Shown piece by piece: positions 8,716 through 19,415 of a DNA stretch of 64,000 bases. Source of the stretch: Halioglobus sp. (GTDB lineage Bacteria; Pseudomonadota; Gammaproteobacteria; Pseudomonadales; Halieaceae); NCBI GenBank assembly GCA_029246385.1, contig JAQWNG010000002.1, positions 163,144 through 227,143 of the forward strand, in the 5' to 3' direction. Under the pieces are notes generated by a model that was not told the DNA's origin, searched no databases, and saw only the letters and a program-made list of their open reading frames with translations. Numbering within the stretch: the stretch's first letter is position 1; each line of letters starts with the position of its first letter. Both the position numbers and the translations under genes were made by a program.

Positions 8716-11049
8716 ATGAATATAACGAGCAAATACCAGCAGCATAATCCGTGGCCGGACGGAGAGCATCCGCAGGTGCTTTTCATACTGGACACCTGCA
8801 ACAATTTCGAACGGGATTTGCTGAAGGGATGGATAGAACATCACGGGCAGCCTGAAATATCTGCCGCACAGACTGTCTGCATTAATCTAAGCGAGGATCA
8901 TCGCAGTATCGACAGTGGGCCTTTGGTCAGAGCACTTACTCTGCCCCCCAATACCCTAGTGACACCTGTGCGTATCGCATGGCTGCCCTCACAGCAATCT
9001 ATTGAGTCAGGGCCAAGACTGCGCGATCTGATATTCGGTGATCCCCGGCACCCCAATCCCCGGCGCGGTCGCAGGATTCTCAAAACAGCACCGCAAAGAA
9101 TGCATTTGTTAAGCGGGAAGCCGGATTCTATAGCAAACTTGCACGGCCGCTTTGCGCTGCATCACCAAGCAGATAACGATAACACACAGCAAAATTTTGC
9201 TGATTTCGTTGCACGCCAGGCTTCGGTAGTGCTGGACCTAGCCGAACGTCGCCTGCAGGGTGGTCGCTACAAAGTGCCTCGCCATGTTGCGGCAAACCTC
9301 TTAGCCAGCAGCAGTTACAACTATGCACTGGAATCCCTCTCTGAAGAATCAGGAATTGCCAAAGCACAGCTGATAAAAGAGGCGAAAGGCTACCTTGATG
9401 AAATGGTGTCTCGACCCAGTATGTTCTGGCTAGACGTCTACGCTAAGTTCAACAAATTTTGCCTCAGCTTAGGATACGAGGCGGAAATTGTCTGCGATCA
9501 AGGTTCAGTGGAAGCACTTCGTAAAATTGTACGCGAATATCCTTCGATGCTGCTTTGGACGCATAAGACCTATCTCGACGGCATGGTTCTGCCTAAGCTA
9601 CTTTACGACAACGACTTTCCAATGCCCCATATGTTCGGCGGTGCTAACTTGAATTTCCCAGGCCTCGGATTTCTACTGCACCGATCAGGCGCTATTTTTA
9701 TTCGACGTAGTTTTCAGGAAAACGAATTATACAAAATTACCCTCCGCCACTATATAGGCTATCTCATGGGAAAACGATTTCCCATGAATTGGGCGTTCGA
9801 AGGCACACGATCCCGGCTAGGGAAATTAATGCCGCCGCGCTATGGATTACTTAAGTATGTACTGGAAGCCTGTGACGCGACCGATGCCAAAGACATACAC
9901 ATTATTCCGATTTCCATAAGCTACGACCTAATCAGGGATGTCGAAGAGTATGCCACGGAACAAACAAGCCACGGCAAAGGCGCTGAATCTCTGCGCTGGC
10001 TTATCGGTTACCTTCGCAGCTTGGCGCGACCCATGGGCAAGATTTATGTGGACATTGGAGAACCCGTCATATTGGAAAAAGCGCCAGACTCCGATGATCG
10101 CCTCGCCCTATCTAAGATCGCGTTCGAAGTCGCCGTGGAAGCTAATTATGTCACCGCTATTACCTTCCCGTCGCTGGTGGCAATTAGCTTACTCGGCGCA
10201 GCACCTAAAGCACTCACTGAGAAAGAGATAGTAGCTGACCTAAATTCGCTACTGCGCTGGGCTAACGCCAGAGACATACGCGTGTCAAAAGATTTTAACT
10301 TAACCTTTGCAGACCAAATTCCTAGTTTGTTGGGCATCATGCTGGATGAAGGTATCGTCACGCTTTATGACGAGGGCCCCGAAGTGGTGTATGGCATCGG
10401 CCTCAATCAACATACAGTGGCAAGTTATTATCGCAACACCGTTATTCACTTTTTCGTCAACAAAGCTATTATCGAACTCGCGCTGTTAAGGGCTAGCGAG
10501 AATGAAGGGCCTGACGCATTAAGCATTTTTTGGGCAGAGGTAGATCAGCTGCGTGACTTATTCAAATTTGAATTTTTCTATGCCCCTACCGACATATTTC
10601 ATCAACAAATATGCGCAGAATTGAGTCGCTATGACAAAGACTGGCAAAGTCTATTCAGTCGGGGCACATTTGCCTTCGGTCAATTGCTTAATCGCATGAC
10701 ACCTTTGGTCTCTCATGTCACCTTACTAGTTTTCACAGAGGCCTACTCCATTGTCGCCGCGTTAAGCGCGCGCATGGACCACTCAGAAGCACTGGTGGAG
10801 CAAGCATGCGTGATCGATGCACTGAAATTGGGTCGACAGGCTTACCTGCAGCGCCGGATCAGTAGTGAAGCATCAATCGGTAAACTGCTGTTCAGCAATG
10901 GCTTCCAAATGTTACAAAGTCGAGGCTTAACTGAAGCCGGAGAACCGATACTGGCAGAGCAACGACTTAAGCAGTCACACCAGTTACGCGACCTGTTGCG
11001 CCGGCTAGATCTGATTCGTGCGATCGGCGTAGCCAGTCGCGGCAGTTAG
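8716..11049 (+). CDS. plsB: Glycerol-3-phosphate acyltransferase, PlsB type
   Basis: A 777-residue acyltransferase, close to the usual PlsB length of about 800. All four family blocks are visible: WTHKTYLDGM (H283, D288), GAIFIRRSF, FEGTRSRLGK (E362-R365) and IIPISISYD. It transfers an acyl group to position 1 of glycerol-3-phosphate at the inner membrane. It begins 25 bp after the HAD-PlsC gene and is followed 41 bp later by gpsA, so substrate supply and the two acylation steps are encoded together. Block I has Lys-Thr-Tyr between His and Asp where E. coli PlsB has Arg-Ser-His. Confidence 0.93.
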   Translation: MNITSKYQQHNPWPDGEHPQVLFILDTCNNFERDLLKGWIEHHGQPEISAAQTVCINLSEDHRSIDSGPLVRALTLPPNTLVTPVRIAWLPSQQSIESGPRLRDLIFGDPRHPNPRRGRRILKTAPQRMHLLSGKPDSIANLHGRFALHHQADNDNTQQNFADFVARQASVVLDLAERRLQGGRYKVPRHVAANLLASSSYNYALESLSEESGIAKAQLIKEAKGYLDEMVSRPSMFWLDVYAKFNKFCLSLGYEAEIVCDQGSVEALRKIVREYPSMLLWTHKTYLDGMVLPKLLYDNDFPMPHMFGGANLNFPGLGFLLHRSGAIFIRRSFQENELYKITLRHYIGYLMGKRFPMNWAFEGTRSRLGKLMPPRYGLLKYVLEACDATDAKDIHIIPISISYDLIRDVEEYATEQTSHGKGAESLRWLIGYLRSLARPMGKIYVDIGEPVILEKAPDSDDRLALSKIAFEVAVEANYVTAITFPSLVAISLLGAAPKALTEKEIVADLNSLLRWANARDIRVSKDFNLTFADQIPSLLGIMLDEGIVTLYDEGPEVVYGIGLNQHTVASYYRNTVIHFFVNKAIIELALLRASENEGPDALSIFWAEVDQLRDLFKFEFFYAPTDIFHQQICAELSRYDKDWQSLFSRGTFAFGQLLNRMTPLVSHVTLLVFTEAYSIVAALSARMDHSEALVEQACVIDALKLGRQAYLQRRISSEASIGKLLFSNGFQMLQSRGLTEAGEPILAEQRLKQSHQLRDLLRRLDLIRAIGVASRGS

Positions 11050-11090
11050 CATGCAGCAACGACAAGCTTTTATTTTTAGGAGATTGGGTA

Positions 11091-12095
11091 ATGAGAAATC
11101 TTAACGTCACAGTACTAGGTGGCGGGTCTTGGGGGACAACGGTCGCGTCACTGGTCGCTCGCAATACGCCCAGCACGTTGTGGGCACGCAATCCTGCAAC
11201 GGTAACAGAAATCAACACTCACCATACCAACGAAGTGTTTCTGCCAGGAGCGACCCTGCCAAACAAGCTATTCGCTACCACCGATCTGGGTAGTGCGGTG
11301 CGTGATGCCGATGTTATCGTGATGGGGATACCCTCGCAAAGTTTTCGCCAAATATTACTTGAAGTCAAAAAGCATGTGCGAGCCTGGGTGCCCGTAATTA
11401 GTCTCACTAAGGGGCTAGAGAAAGGCAGTCGTATGAGAATGACAGAAATCATCACCGAAGTCCTGCCAGGCCACCCTGTAGGCGTTCTTAGTGGGCCAAA
11501 TCTGGCGCAAGAAATTATAGCCGGGCAAGCTGCTGCCAGCGTAATTGCAATGGAAGACGCGATTATTGTACAAGAGTTGCAAGCAGTATTTACAAGCGGT
11601 CTATTTAGAATTTACACCAATACGGATGTCATCGGCTGCGAACTGGGTGGCGTGCTGAAAAATATTATTGCAATTGCTGTAGGTATGGGTGACGGACAAG
11701 GTGCGGGTGACAATACGCGCGCCGGGCTTATCACTCGGGGCCTGGCCGAGGTGACCCGACTCGGTGTGGCAATGGGCGGTCAGGCAGAGACCTTTGCAGG
11801 GCTTGCTGGAATGGGTGATATGATTGCCACCTGCACCAGTCCTCAGAGCCGCAACCGCCACGTAGGCATTCAGCTAGGCATGGGCCGAAATATGGAAGAG
11901 ATTGTCGGCGAAATGGTCATGGTGGCAGAGGGTGTAAAGAGTGCACCGGCGGTGCTCGCACTGGCCGAACAATACAAGGTGGACACGCCCATTTTTCGCG
12001 ATGTCTACCGCGTACTGTCAGGTGATACTTCCGCTACCCGCACCTTCCGCGGCCTTCTCAGAGTAGAAGCTGGAGCGGAGTCAGAACCCGGTTAA
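11091..12095 (+). CDS. gpsA: NAD(P)+-dependent glycerol-3-phosphate dehydrogenase
   Basis: A 334-residue cytosolic enzyme that reduces DHAP to sn-glycerol-3-phosphate, the backbone for phospholipids. The N-terminal VLGGGSWGTTVA is the dinucleotide-binding motif, LSGPNLAQEI and GGVLKNIIAIAVGM (catalytic Lys) follow, and GLAGMGDMIATC is the family signature. An AGGAG site precedes the ATG. It is the last gene of the glycerolipid block and supplies the substrate of the upstream PlsB. Confidence 0.96.
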   Translation: MRNLNVTVLGGGSWGTTVASLVARNTPSTLWARNPATVTEINTHHTNEVFLPGATLPNKLFATTDLGSAVRDADVIVMGIPSQSFRQILLEVKKHVRAWVPVISLTKGLEKGSRMRMTEIITEVLPGHPVGVLSGPNLAQEIIAGQAAASVIAMEDAIIVQELQAVFTSGLFRIYTNTDVIGCELGGVLKNIIAIAVGMGDGQGAGDNTRAGLITRGLAEVTRLGVAMGGQAETFAGLAGMGDMIATCTSPQSRNRHVGIQLGMGRNMEEIVGEMVMVAEGVKSAPAVLALAEQYKVDTPIFRDVYRVLSGDTSATRTFRGLLRVEAGAESEPG

Positions 12096-12243
12096 CGCAA
12101 CATCAAAAAGAGAATACAAAGTGGAGGTTTGTCCGAATTTAAGGCATACTTTTACATCCGCAGAGTGGGTCAAAATACACCCTGTCGGCTGCAGCCGCAA
12201 AGATAAATTACAACGTTAACGGCATCGGGTGGAGTGGTGAGCG

Positions 12244-13101
12244 ATGGGAATTATGAAGGCGGCCTGCTTTGCGTTAGTCCTTTTTTTTACCACCTCTGTA
12301 ACGGCCAACAACTCAAAGTTTTCTGCGCTCAAAGGTAACCCAGAGCTGCGTTCAGCGTCCGCTATCGTGCTTGATTCCCGCGGCAACCTGATCTACGGGA
12401 AAGACATAGACACAGTTAGACCCATCGCATCCATCACCAAACTAATGACGGCTATGGTAATACTGGACGCCGGCTTGGATCTCAAAGAAGACATCGTTAT
12501 TGCCAATCAAGATCGCGACTTCATTCGTATGACCGGTTCGCGACTGAGCGTCGGAGCGACTCTGCAGCGCCGCGAACTGCTTCTACTTGCACTGATGTCA
12601 TCGGAAAACCGAGCTGCCGCCGCCCTAGGCAGAACCTACCCCGGAGGTCTTGAGCGCTTTGTAGCAGCAATGAACAGCAAGGCTGCCAGTCTTGGCATGT
12701 ACAACAGCGAGTTTGCCGACCCTGCTGGGCTCGATGCGGATAACGTATCGACTGCCAGCGATCTGGCTAGAATGCTGGCCGCCGCCCAAGGATATCCCAT
12801 GATCACAGATGCAACGACGACCCTCCATCGTGATGTGAGACCTTATGCCAGCAGGGGTCCCCTCACATTCAATAACACCAACCGACTGCTGAAAAATGTG
12901 AACTGGCAAATTGAACTCAGTAAAACAGGCTATATCAATGAAGCTGGACGCTGTCTGGTGATGAGCACTAATATCGATGGCGAAGCTGTGTCCATTGTGC
13001 TGCTAAATTCCTTTGGGAAATTAACGCCCTATGGCGACTCTAACAGGCTACGAAAATGGATGCGGGCCAATGGGCGAGCGCAATACACACAGGATATCTA
13101 A
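12244..13101 (+). CDS. pbpG: D-alanyl-D-alanine endopeptidase, PBP7 type (peptidase S11)
   Basis: A 285-residue penicillin-binding protein with a signal peptide (about 1-21). The three active-site motifs are intact: S63-I-T-K66, S120-E-N122 and K227-T-G. Length and motif spacing match PBP7/PbpG, which cuts D-Ala-mDAP cross-links in peptidoglycan in the periplasm. It lacks the C-terminal amphipathic anchor of DacA-type carboxypeptidases. The 148 bp before it contain a perfect 12-bp palindrome, CGGCTGCAGCCG, of unknown meaning. Confidence 0.88.
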   Translation: MGIMKAACFALVLFFTTSVTANNSKFSALKGNPELRSASAIVLDSRGNLIYGKDIDTVRPIASITKLMTAMVILDAGLDLKEDIVIANQDRDFIRMTGSRLSVGATLQRRELLLLALMSSENRAAAALGRTYPGGLERFVAAMNSKAASLGMYNSEFADPAGLDADNVSTASDLARMLAAAQGYPMITDATTTLHRDVRPYASRGPLTFNNTNRLLKNVNWQIELSKTGYINEAGRCLVMSTNIDGEAVSIVLLNSFGKLTPYGDSNRLRKWMRANGRAQYTQDI

Positions 13102-13106
13102 CACCT

Positions 13107-13823
13107 GTGAAGCATAGATTACCCACCGTGTGCAGTGCACTGTTTTTCGCACTACACGTAACCACTACGCAGGCCGGAGCACCCAATGAATCGGGACCTT
13201 TGGTGCAGATTTCCTTTGGCATTCTGGAACTGGATAGTCAAACGGCCAGCAAGGACGGAGAGTCACAGGGCGCGCTGGACATTGATTTCAGTACCCTTCC
13301 AAGCGGCGGCCTCGAAGCAGAGTATGCGTTCGCTAAGGGGTGGGTACACTGGGGTCTCAACCCCGGCGCAAACGTTTCATGGAAAACCGATGACACAAGA
13401 TTGTCGGGCAGACTAATCGACGGCAGTGGTAGCACTGTGGTTTTGGAAGCCGACAGTTCGCTGTTTCTGGCTGAGATCCACCTTGGTGGCTATGTCCGCG
13501 GACGACTAGATGATCGCATCACAACATACGCTGCCGCTGGCCCGATGGTCATGTACGGCTCACACGATTTGAACAATGAAAGCAGCACCTACGCCCCACC
13601 GCAGATCACGCCATCCGGCACCGTAGTTTTCGAAGAAACTGACAGCTCTGATATTAATATTGGTTATTACTTAAGAGCAGGTATTGATTTCAGGATCCAG
13701 CAAAATCAGTATATCGGCTTCGGCGTTCGCTACATGTCAACTGAACTGGACTTTAATAAAACCGTGGGCAAGCTTGATATCAAAGGTCCTCTTTATTTAC
13801 TGACCTTTACGACTCAGTTATAG
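13107..13823 (+). CDS. Exported protein, probable outer-membrane beta-barrel
   Basis: A 238-residue protein of unrecognised family. A GTG start at 13107, 5 bp after the pbpG stop, gives a good signal peptide (MKHRLPTVCS to about TTTQAGA). An upstream in-frame ATG at 13056 would bury that signal inside pbpG. The mature part alternates polar and hydrophobic residues and has strand-like segments such as YIGFGVRYMSTELDF and INIGYYLRAGIDF, typical of a small 8-10 strand barrel (OmpW/OprG-like). The last residue is Leu rather than the usual Phe. Function is unknown; tight spacing suggests co-transcription with pbpG. Confidence 0.65.
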   Translation: MKHRLPTVCSALFFALHVTTTQAGAPNESGPLVQISFGILELDSQTASKDGESQGALDIDFSTLPSGGLEAEYAFAKGWVHWGLNPGANVSWKTDDTRLSGRLIDGSGSTVVLEADSSLFLAEIHLGGYVRGRLDDRITTYAAAGPMVMYGSHDLNNESSTYAPPQITPSGTVVFEETDSSDINIGYYLRAGIDFRIQQNQYIGFGVRYMSTELDFNKTVGKLDIKGPLYLLTFTTQL

Positions 13824-13954
13824 AGACCTAGCAAACCGGAAGTTGAATAGTTAAGCCACCGAGCTTTCCTTCACCCTATGCCTCGAACAAGGGGTAGCAG
13901 AAGTGCTCACGCAGTCTATACTCTTATATTGTTATAAAGACAAAAGGTGACATC

Positions 13955-15043
13955 ATGGCAACGGCAGCTGACTACAATTTGGGCCCCAATACCTTTCCCC
14001 GAGGCTGGTTTATCGTGGCGGAGAGCAAAGAACTGGACGAGGGTCCTATGGCCGTGCGTTATTTTGGTCAGGATCTAGCGTTATACCGCGGAGAGAGTGG
14101 AAAGCCGGTGTTACTGGACGCCTATTGCTCCCATATGGGTACACACCTTACCGCCAGCACCAGCGCCATGATTGTGAAAAACGGCGAGCAGATAGAGGGT
14201 GACTCTATTCGCTGCCCCTATCACGGCTGGCGCTACAACTCTGATGGCGATGTTGACGACATTCCGTACCACGATGGCCCTTGCCCAAAATCAGGCTCTA
14301 TCCGTTCCTACCCCGTAGTGGATAACATGGGCTGCATCATGGCGTGGTATGACCCCGATGGCCGAGCGCCAGACTATGACGCCCCATCTTTACCAGAGTG
14401 GGACGACCCGCAGTGGGTTCGCTGGGAACTTGACCATCTCGGTGAGTTAGCAATTCACACCCAAGAGATCCTAGACAACATGGCTGATGTTCGCCACCTC
14501 GGACCCACTCATGGTGCTCCAAGCGAGTACTTTGAGAATGAATTCATCGATCATATCTATGTACAGCGACAGGGCGGCCCAATGCAGCTGTACCAGACCT
14601 ACCTTTACACCACTACCTGGTACACCGGCCCCGGAATATTACTGTCGAAGCAGGTATTTGCCGGCAACGTCATCTATGAATTGATTGCCAACACACCTGT
14701 GGATGACGGACTCACCAAATGCTTCCATGGCTGTTTGTTCAAAGGAAGTACCGCACCAGCAACAGAAGAGGATCGCGAGATGGCCAGGCAGGCACAAGCT
14801 GGAGCCTTAGAGGCCTTTGGTGCAGATTTCAATGTCTGGCAGAACAAGAAACCAGCCCTCAAAATCATGCAGATGAAAACTGACGGTCCGTTTCGTATCG
14901 GCCGAAAATGGTACTCCCAGTTCTTTGCGAGCGCGGATAACGTGCCATCGATCCAACAGGAACTCAATGGCATAGTCCATACTGAAGGGATGCCGACTCC
15001 GGCGGACTCTAACCACAACATTGATGAAGGATTACCGTTTTAG
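13955..15043 (+). CDS. Rieske oxygenase terminal component, KshA-like
   Basis: A 362-residue Rieske non-heme iron oxygenase. The cluster ligands are C58-S-H60 and C87-P-Y-H90. The mononuclear iron site follows as DNMADVRHLGPTHG, with D178, H181 and H186. Size, motif spacing and lack of a ferredoxin domain match KshA, the oxygenase of 3-ketosteroid 9-alpha-hydroxylase, which needs a separate reductase. No KshB-type reductase is adjacent. An AAAGGTGA ribosome site precedes the ATG. The gene stands alone between an envelope pair and a convergent gcdH. Steroid hydroxylation is likely but not proven. Confidence 0.8.
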   Translation: MATAADYNLGPNTFPRGWFIVAESKELDEGPMAVRYFGQDLALYRGESGKPVLLDAYCSHMGTHLTASTSAMIVKNGEQIEGDSIRCPYHGWRYNSDGDVDDIPYHDGPCPKSGSIRSYPVVDNMGCIMAWYDPDGRAPDYDAPSLPEWDDPQWVRWELDHLGELAIHTQEILDNMADVRHLGPTHGAPSEYFENEFIDHIYVQRQGGPMQLYQTYLYTTTWYTGPGILLSKQVFAGNVIYELIANTPVDDGLTKCFHGCLFKGSTAPATEEDREMARQAQAGALEAFGADFNVWQNKKPALKIMQMKTDGPFRIGRKWYSQFFASADNVPSIQQELNGIVHTEGMPTPADSNHNIDEGLPF

Positions 15044-15230
15044 CAGGGTAATGTAGCACGGGAAACAACACCCCTTACGACGCAGTAACTGCTAATGCTG
15101 CACAGTTAGACGATCGGCTTGAATACATCTGCTGCCCCGCTTGAACAAGACGATGGGGCGAATATTTGTATTCACAGTGATGCAAAAGACTGCTTGGGCC
15201 TCCTAACGCGAGCAGTTTGAGCGCGCGACA

Positions 15231-16415
15231 TCAAAATGCAGGTATATTTGTTTGCGTGCGCCCAAGTATCAGCGCGTGAATATCATGTGTTCCTTCATAC
15301 GTATTGACCACCTCGAGGTTGACCATGTGGCGCATTACTGGGTACTCATCGGAAATACCATTGGCCCCGAGCATGTCCCGCGCCTGACGGGCAATAGCTA
15401 GAGATTTTCCACAAGAGTTGCGCTTGATCAAAGAGATCACCTCTGGTGCGATCTGCCCCGCATCCATCAACTGGCCTGCACGGAAGCAACCCTGCAACGC
15501 GAGGCTGATTTCAGTCTGCATATCAGCCAGTTTTAACTGCACAAGCTGGTTCGCTGCCAGCGGACGACCGAACTGATTACGTGCCAGAGTATAATCCCTT
15601 GCGGTATACCAGCAAGTTTCGGCGGCGCCGATTGCCCCCCAGCTGATCCCGTAGCGCGCGTTATTAAGGCATCCAAAAGGACCCTTCAGGCCCTGAACAT
15701 TCGGCAGTAGTTGCGCCTCAGGGACGAAAACATCCTGCATTATAATTTCGCCGGTCACGGAAGTGCGCAGGGCAAGTTTGCCGTCTAGGGTGGGCGTACT
15801 CAACCCAACCATTTCCCGCTCCAGAATAAACCCACGAATTTTATTATCGTCCGTTTTGGCCCAAATTATAAAAACATCAGCAATGGGACTGTTAGTAATC
15901 CATATCTTTGCGCCGCTGAGCTGATAACCGTTGTCGACACTTCTGGCCCTTGTCACCATGGAGCCAGGGTCGGAGCCATGGTCTGGTTCAGTCAAACCAA
16001 AACAACCAATCCAATCACCGGTGGCAAGTTTAGGGAGGTACTTTTCTCGCTGCGCTTCGCTGCCATAGGCATAAATAGGCCACATCACCAGTGAGGATTG
16101 GACGCTCATCATGGATCGGTAACCAGAATCGACCCGCTCCACTTCTCGGGCGATTAGTCCGTAGGAGGTGTAGTCCGCCCCCGGGCAGCCATAGCCATCA
16201 ATGGTCGCACCCAGTAGTCCGAGTGCGCCCATTTCACGAAAAATAGCCAAGTCAGTCTGCTCATGGCGAAAAGCATCCCGCACTCGTGGCACCAGTTTTT
16301 CTTGCGCGTAATGGCGGGCAGTATCACGCACCATACGCTGTTGCTCGCTCAGCTGCTGCTCTAGCAAGAAGGGGTCCTGCCAGTCCAATGCCTGCCACGT
16401 TGTCTGCTTTCCCAT
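15231..16415 (-). CDS. gcdH: Glutaryl-CoA dehydrogenase
   Basis: A 394-residue acyl-CoA dehydrogenase with the features of Gcd[36 protein letters not shown] and C-terminal [15 protein letters not shown] containing the catalytic glutamate. The enzyme oxidises and decarboxylates glutaryl-CoA to crotonyl-CoA with FAD, in lysine, tryptophan and aromatic or ring catabolism. It is transcribed as a pair with the arginase-family gene upstream at 16447-17382. Confidence 0.93.
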   Translation of the reverse strand: MGKQTTWQALDWQDPFLLEQQLSEQQRMVRDTARHYAQEKLVPRVRDAFRHEQTDLAIFREMGALGLLGATIDGYGCPGADYTSYGLIAREVERVDSGYRSMMSVQSSLVMWPIYAYGSEAQREKYLPKLATGDWIGCFGLTEPDHGSDPGSMVTRARSVDNGYQLSGAKIWITNSPIADVFIIWAKTDDNKIRGFILEREMVGLSTPTLDGKLALRTSVTGEIIMQDVFVPEAQLLPNVQGLKGPFGCLNNARYGISWGAIGAAETCWYTARDYTLARNQFGRPLAANQLVQLKLADMQTEISLALQGCFRAGQLMDAGQIAPEVISLIKRNSCGKSLAIARQARDMLGANGISDEYPVMRHMVNLEVVNTYEGTHDIHALILGRTQTNIPAF

Positions 16416-16446
16416 GCTTAAACTCTTCCCATTTGACCTCGTCGTG

Positions 16447-17382
16447 TCACCCGCGACTGGCCTTCATATAAAGAAATTCCAGCGCCAATGAAGCACCGGC
16501 GAGAGCCGTAATCTCGGCATGATCATAGATCGGCGCTACTTCAACGACATCAAAACCAACAATATTCAAATCCGCAATGCCACGCAAAATCTGCAATGCT
16601 CTCGACGTGCTCAGCCCACCCACAACCGGCGTACCCGTGCCTGGGGCAAAAGCCGGATCCAAACAGTCAATATCAAAACTCAGGTAGGCCGGCGCATCAC
16701 CAACTCTAGCCTTGATAGCATCGATAGCCGTCTGCGCCGACTGTTCATTAGCCTGGTTTGCGTCGATGACCTGAAAAGCGTGATCAGCGTGATCATAGTC
16801 GGTGCGTATGCCAATCTGAATCGACCGAGAGGTATCTACAAGCCCCTCCTGTGGCGCTCGGTAGAACATGCTGCCGTGATCGTATTTTTCATGCGCCGAG
16901 TATGTGTCGGTATGGGCGTCAAAATGTATCAATGCCAGCTTACCGTGCGCAGCGGCGTGTCCGCGCAGTAATGCTAGCGTAACGAAGTGATCGCCGCCTA
17001 AGCTAACCAACGTTTTTCCCCCGCCGGTAATGCGCACCGCGTGAGCCTCAACCTGTGACAGCATGTCAGCACTGTCACCCGCAGAGAATCGAATGTCACC
17101 ATAGTCTATCGCGCGCAGACGTTTAGCCAACTGAAAATCCCAAGGCCAACGTTGCCCCTCCCAGCGCAAGTTGGCACTAGCCTGACGAATCCCATTAGGG
17201 CCGCTCCGCGCCCCGGCACGGCCGCTTGTGGCCAAATCATAGGGAATGCCCATCACGACTGCGTCTAGGCGGGGCTGATCGAGGTCACGACTGAGGGGCA
17301 GCCCCATAAAACTGAAGACATTCGCGTAGGCAGAATCATCTGCCAAAGGGACAGAACTATCTATATCGCCATTCACTGGCAC
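16447..17382 (-). CDS. speB: Agmatinase / arginase family ureohydrolase
   Basis: A 311-residue ureohydrolase. The manganese-ligand motifs are complete: [17 protein letters not shown] and [16 protein letters not shown]. Its length fits agmatinases, which release urea from agmatine to give putrescine; related guanidinobutyrases and guanidinopropionases share these motifs, so the exact substrate is open. It starts with ATG behind a GGAGGT-like site and lies 31 bp before gcdH on the same strand. Joint action in amino-acid breakdown (arginine and lysine) is possible. Confidence 0.88.
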   Translation of the reverse strand: MPVNGDIDSSVPLADDSAYANVFSFMGLPLSRDLDQPRLDAVVMGIPYDLATSGRAGARSGPNGIRQASANLRWEGQRWPWDFQLAKRLRAIDYGDIRFSAGDSADMLSQVEAHAVRITGGGKTLVSLGGDHFVTLALLRGHAAAHGKLALIHFDAHTDTYSAHEKYDHGSMFYRAPQEGLVDTSRSIQIGIRTDYDHADHAFQVIDANQANEQSAQTAIDAIKARVGDAPAYLSFDIDCLDPAFAPGTGTPVVGGLSTSRALQILRGIADLNIVGFDVVEVAPIYDHAEITALAGASLALEFLYMKASRG

Positions 17383-17597
17383 CTCCTGATATCCTTACCA
17401 CTGTACATATATCAAACAACGACCACTTTAGGCCTTATCTTCGCGCAGCGCCAATCTGCAGTCACAGCGAAATAAATTACCTAGCAGACATGCTCGGCGT
17501 AGCGCTGGCCCAAACGGCTGAGCACTTCACTATTTTATAACAGTGGAAGGTTCGCAAAGCGTCTCGCCGCTGGCAAGCACTAAAACGCTATTAGGGG

Positions 17598-19163
17598 TCA
17601 ACCGAGAAGATCGTCCGCGACAAAATATTTGGGGTCTTCGATCACATTCACTTCCACGAGACTGCCGGCCTTGCGCAGTAATTTCCGACACTCTTCACTC
17701 AGATGCACCAGATGCAGGGTCTTACCGACGCTAACATAGCGCTCGGCAAGCGTGTCTATTGCCTCCAGGCCGGAGTGATCCGCCACTCGTGAACGTGCAA
17801 AATCGATGACCACATCATCGTTATCCTTGGACGGATCAAAGCGTTCAAGGAAAGAGGTCACCGATCCGAAAAATAGCGGGCCGGTAACCGCGTAGACCGT
17901 TGAACCCTTGTGGTCTTCTCGTGCCTCCACCAAGATATGCTTGGCGTGTTCCCAGGCAAAGACTAGTGCAGAAACAATAACCCCTACGACAACGGCAACC
18001 GCGAGATCTGTGGCAACCGTCACGGCAGACACTAGCAGCAAGACCAGTGCATCGCTGCGCGGCACTTTACGCAGCACGCGGAAACTACTCCACTCAAAGG
18101 TACCTATAACCACAATGAACATCACACCGATCAAAGCAGCCAATGGAATTTTTTCAATCAGTGACGATCCGACCAGAATAAAAAGTAACAAACACAGTGC
18201 AGCTGTGATGCCCGAAAGCCGACCACGACCCCCAGAATTCACATTAATCATGCTTTGTCCAATCATGGCGCAGCCACCCATGCCGCCAAAAAGGCCTGTT
18301 GCCGTATTGGCGATACCTTGCGCAACACACTCTTTATTTCCGTGGCCTCTCGTTTCGGTAATCTCATCAACCAGGCGCAGGGTTAACAACGATTCAATCA
18401 AGCCAATCGATGCAAGAATAACCGCATATGGAAAAATAATGATCAACGTCTCGAAATTAAAAGGCACCGAAGGAATATGGAAGCTGGGCAGTCCGCCCTT
18501 TATCGAAGCCACATCGCCGACGACTCGAGTCTCCAAATCTAAACCAAAAACCAACCCACTGACGACTAAAATAGCCACTAGAGACGACGGCAAAGCCCGC
18601 GTAAAACGCGGCAAGAAATAAATAATCGCCATTGTTAGTGCGACCAGCCCCAACAAGACATACAATTGCGAACCCTCTATCCAAGAGACATCAAGAATCG
18701 AACCTTGCATAAACGTATCATGTAACCAACCCGGTTCTCCGGCTACGCCGAACTGGCCTAGTTGGGCCAAAAAAATCACAATTGCCAAGCCATTTACAAA
18801 GCCGAGCATTACAGGGTACGGCACCATGCGAATAAATTTGCCCAGCTTAAGAGCCCCGGCCATAACCTGCAGCACACCCATCAATACCACTGTGGCGAAC
18901 AGATATTGCACGCCGTGATCGGCCACTAACGCTACCATCACTACAGCAAGCGCACCGGTCGCGCCAGAAATCATGCCAGGACGACCACCGAGGCAAGCCG
19001 TGATCAAACCCACCATAAACGCCGCATACAAACCAACCAGCGGCTGAACACCGGCTACAAAGGCAAAGGCGACGGCTTCCGGCACTAACGCCAGAGCTAC
19101 GGTCAAACCCGACAGGATGTCGTTTTTGGCGCTCGCGATTTTGCTCGGCTGAATCTCAAACAT
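17598..19163 (-). CDS. SulP family anion transporter with STAS domain
   Basis: A 521-residue inner-membrane transporter. About 11-14 hydrophobic segments cover residues 15-420. [19 protein letters not shown] near the N-terminus is the SulP signature. Residues about 430-521 form a cytosolic STAS domain. SulP proteins carry sulfate, bicarbonate or other anions, often with Na+. Marine members are often bicarbonate carriers of the BicA type, but nothing here decides the substrate. No carbonic anhydrase or sulfate-assimilation gene is adjacent. Confidence 0.9.
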   Translation of the reverse strand: MFEIQPSKIASAKNDILSGLTVALALVPEAVAFAFVAGVQPLVGLYAAFMVGLITACLGGRPGMISGATGALAVVMVALVADHGVQYLFATVVLMGVLQVMAGALKLGKFIRMVPYPVMLGFVNGLAIVIFLAQLGQFGVAGEPGWLHDTFMQGSILDVSWIEGSQLYVLLGLVALTMAIIYFLPRFTRALPSSLVAILVVSGLVFGLDLETRVVGDVASIKGGLPSFHIPSVPFNFETLIIIFPYAVILASIGLIESLLTLRLVDEITETRGHGNKECVAQGIANTATGLFGGMGGCAMIGQSMINVNSGGRGRLSGITAALCLLLFILVGSSLIEKIPLAALIGVMFIVVIGTFEWSSFRVLRKVPRSDALVLLLVSAVTVATDLAVAVVVGVIVSALVFAWEHAKHILVEAREDHKGSTVYAVTGPLFFGSVTSFLERFDPSKDNDDVVIDFARSRVADHSGLEAIDTLAERYVSVGKTLHLVHLSEECRKLLRKAGSLVEVNVIEDPKYFVADDLLG

Positions 19164-19415
19164 CTCTAAATCTCGTCAACAGGAAGCACCCACCCGAATG
19201 AGGCACATAAAAACTAGATCAAATAACTGGACCAATCGGCGAAGGTATTATTGTTACGCGACCTCAGGAAGGGGACGGCATTTTAGTGGAAGGGCCTAGG
19301 CAGTACAATCACAGTGAGGCTGACTGTGAAGATGTCACAATTTGCCTGTCAGCACCCACAATCAGCTAACAGGCGCATAGTTGGTGTATCTCCCTTATAT
19401 AACGAGGAATACAGA

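Noticed and set aside
17908..18621. 237-codon plus-strand frame
   Set aside because: It is antisense to the SulP gene, is rich in Thr/Ser/Arg/Pro as expected of a shadow frame, and has no ribosome site or family motif.
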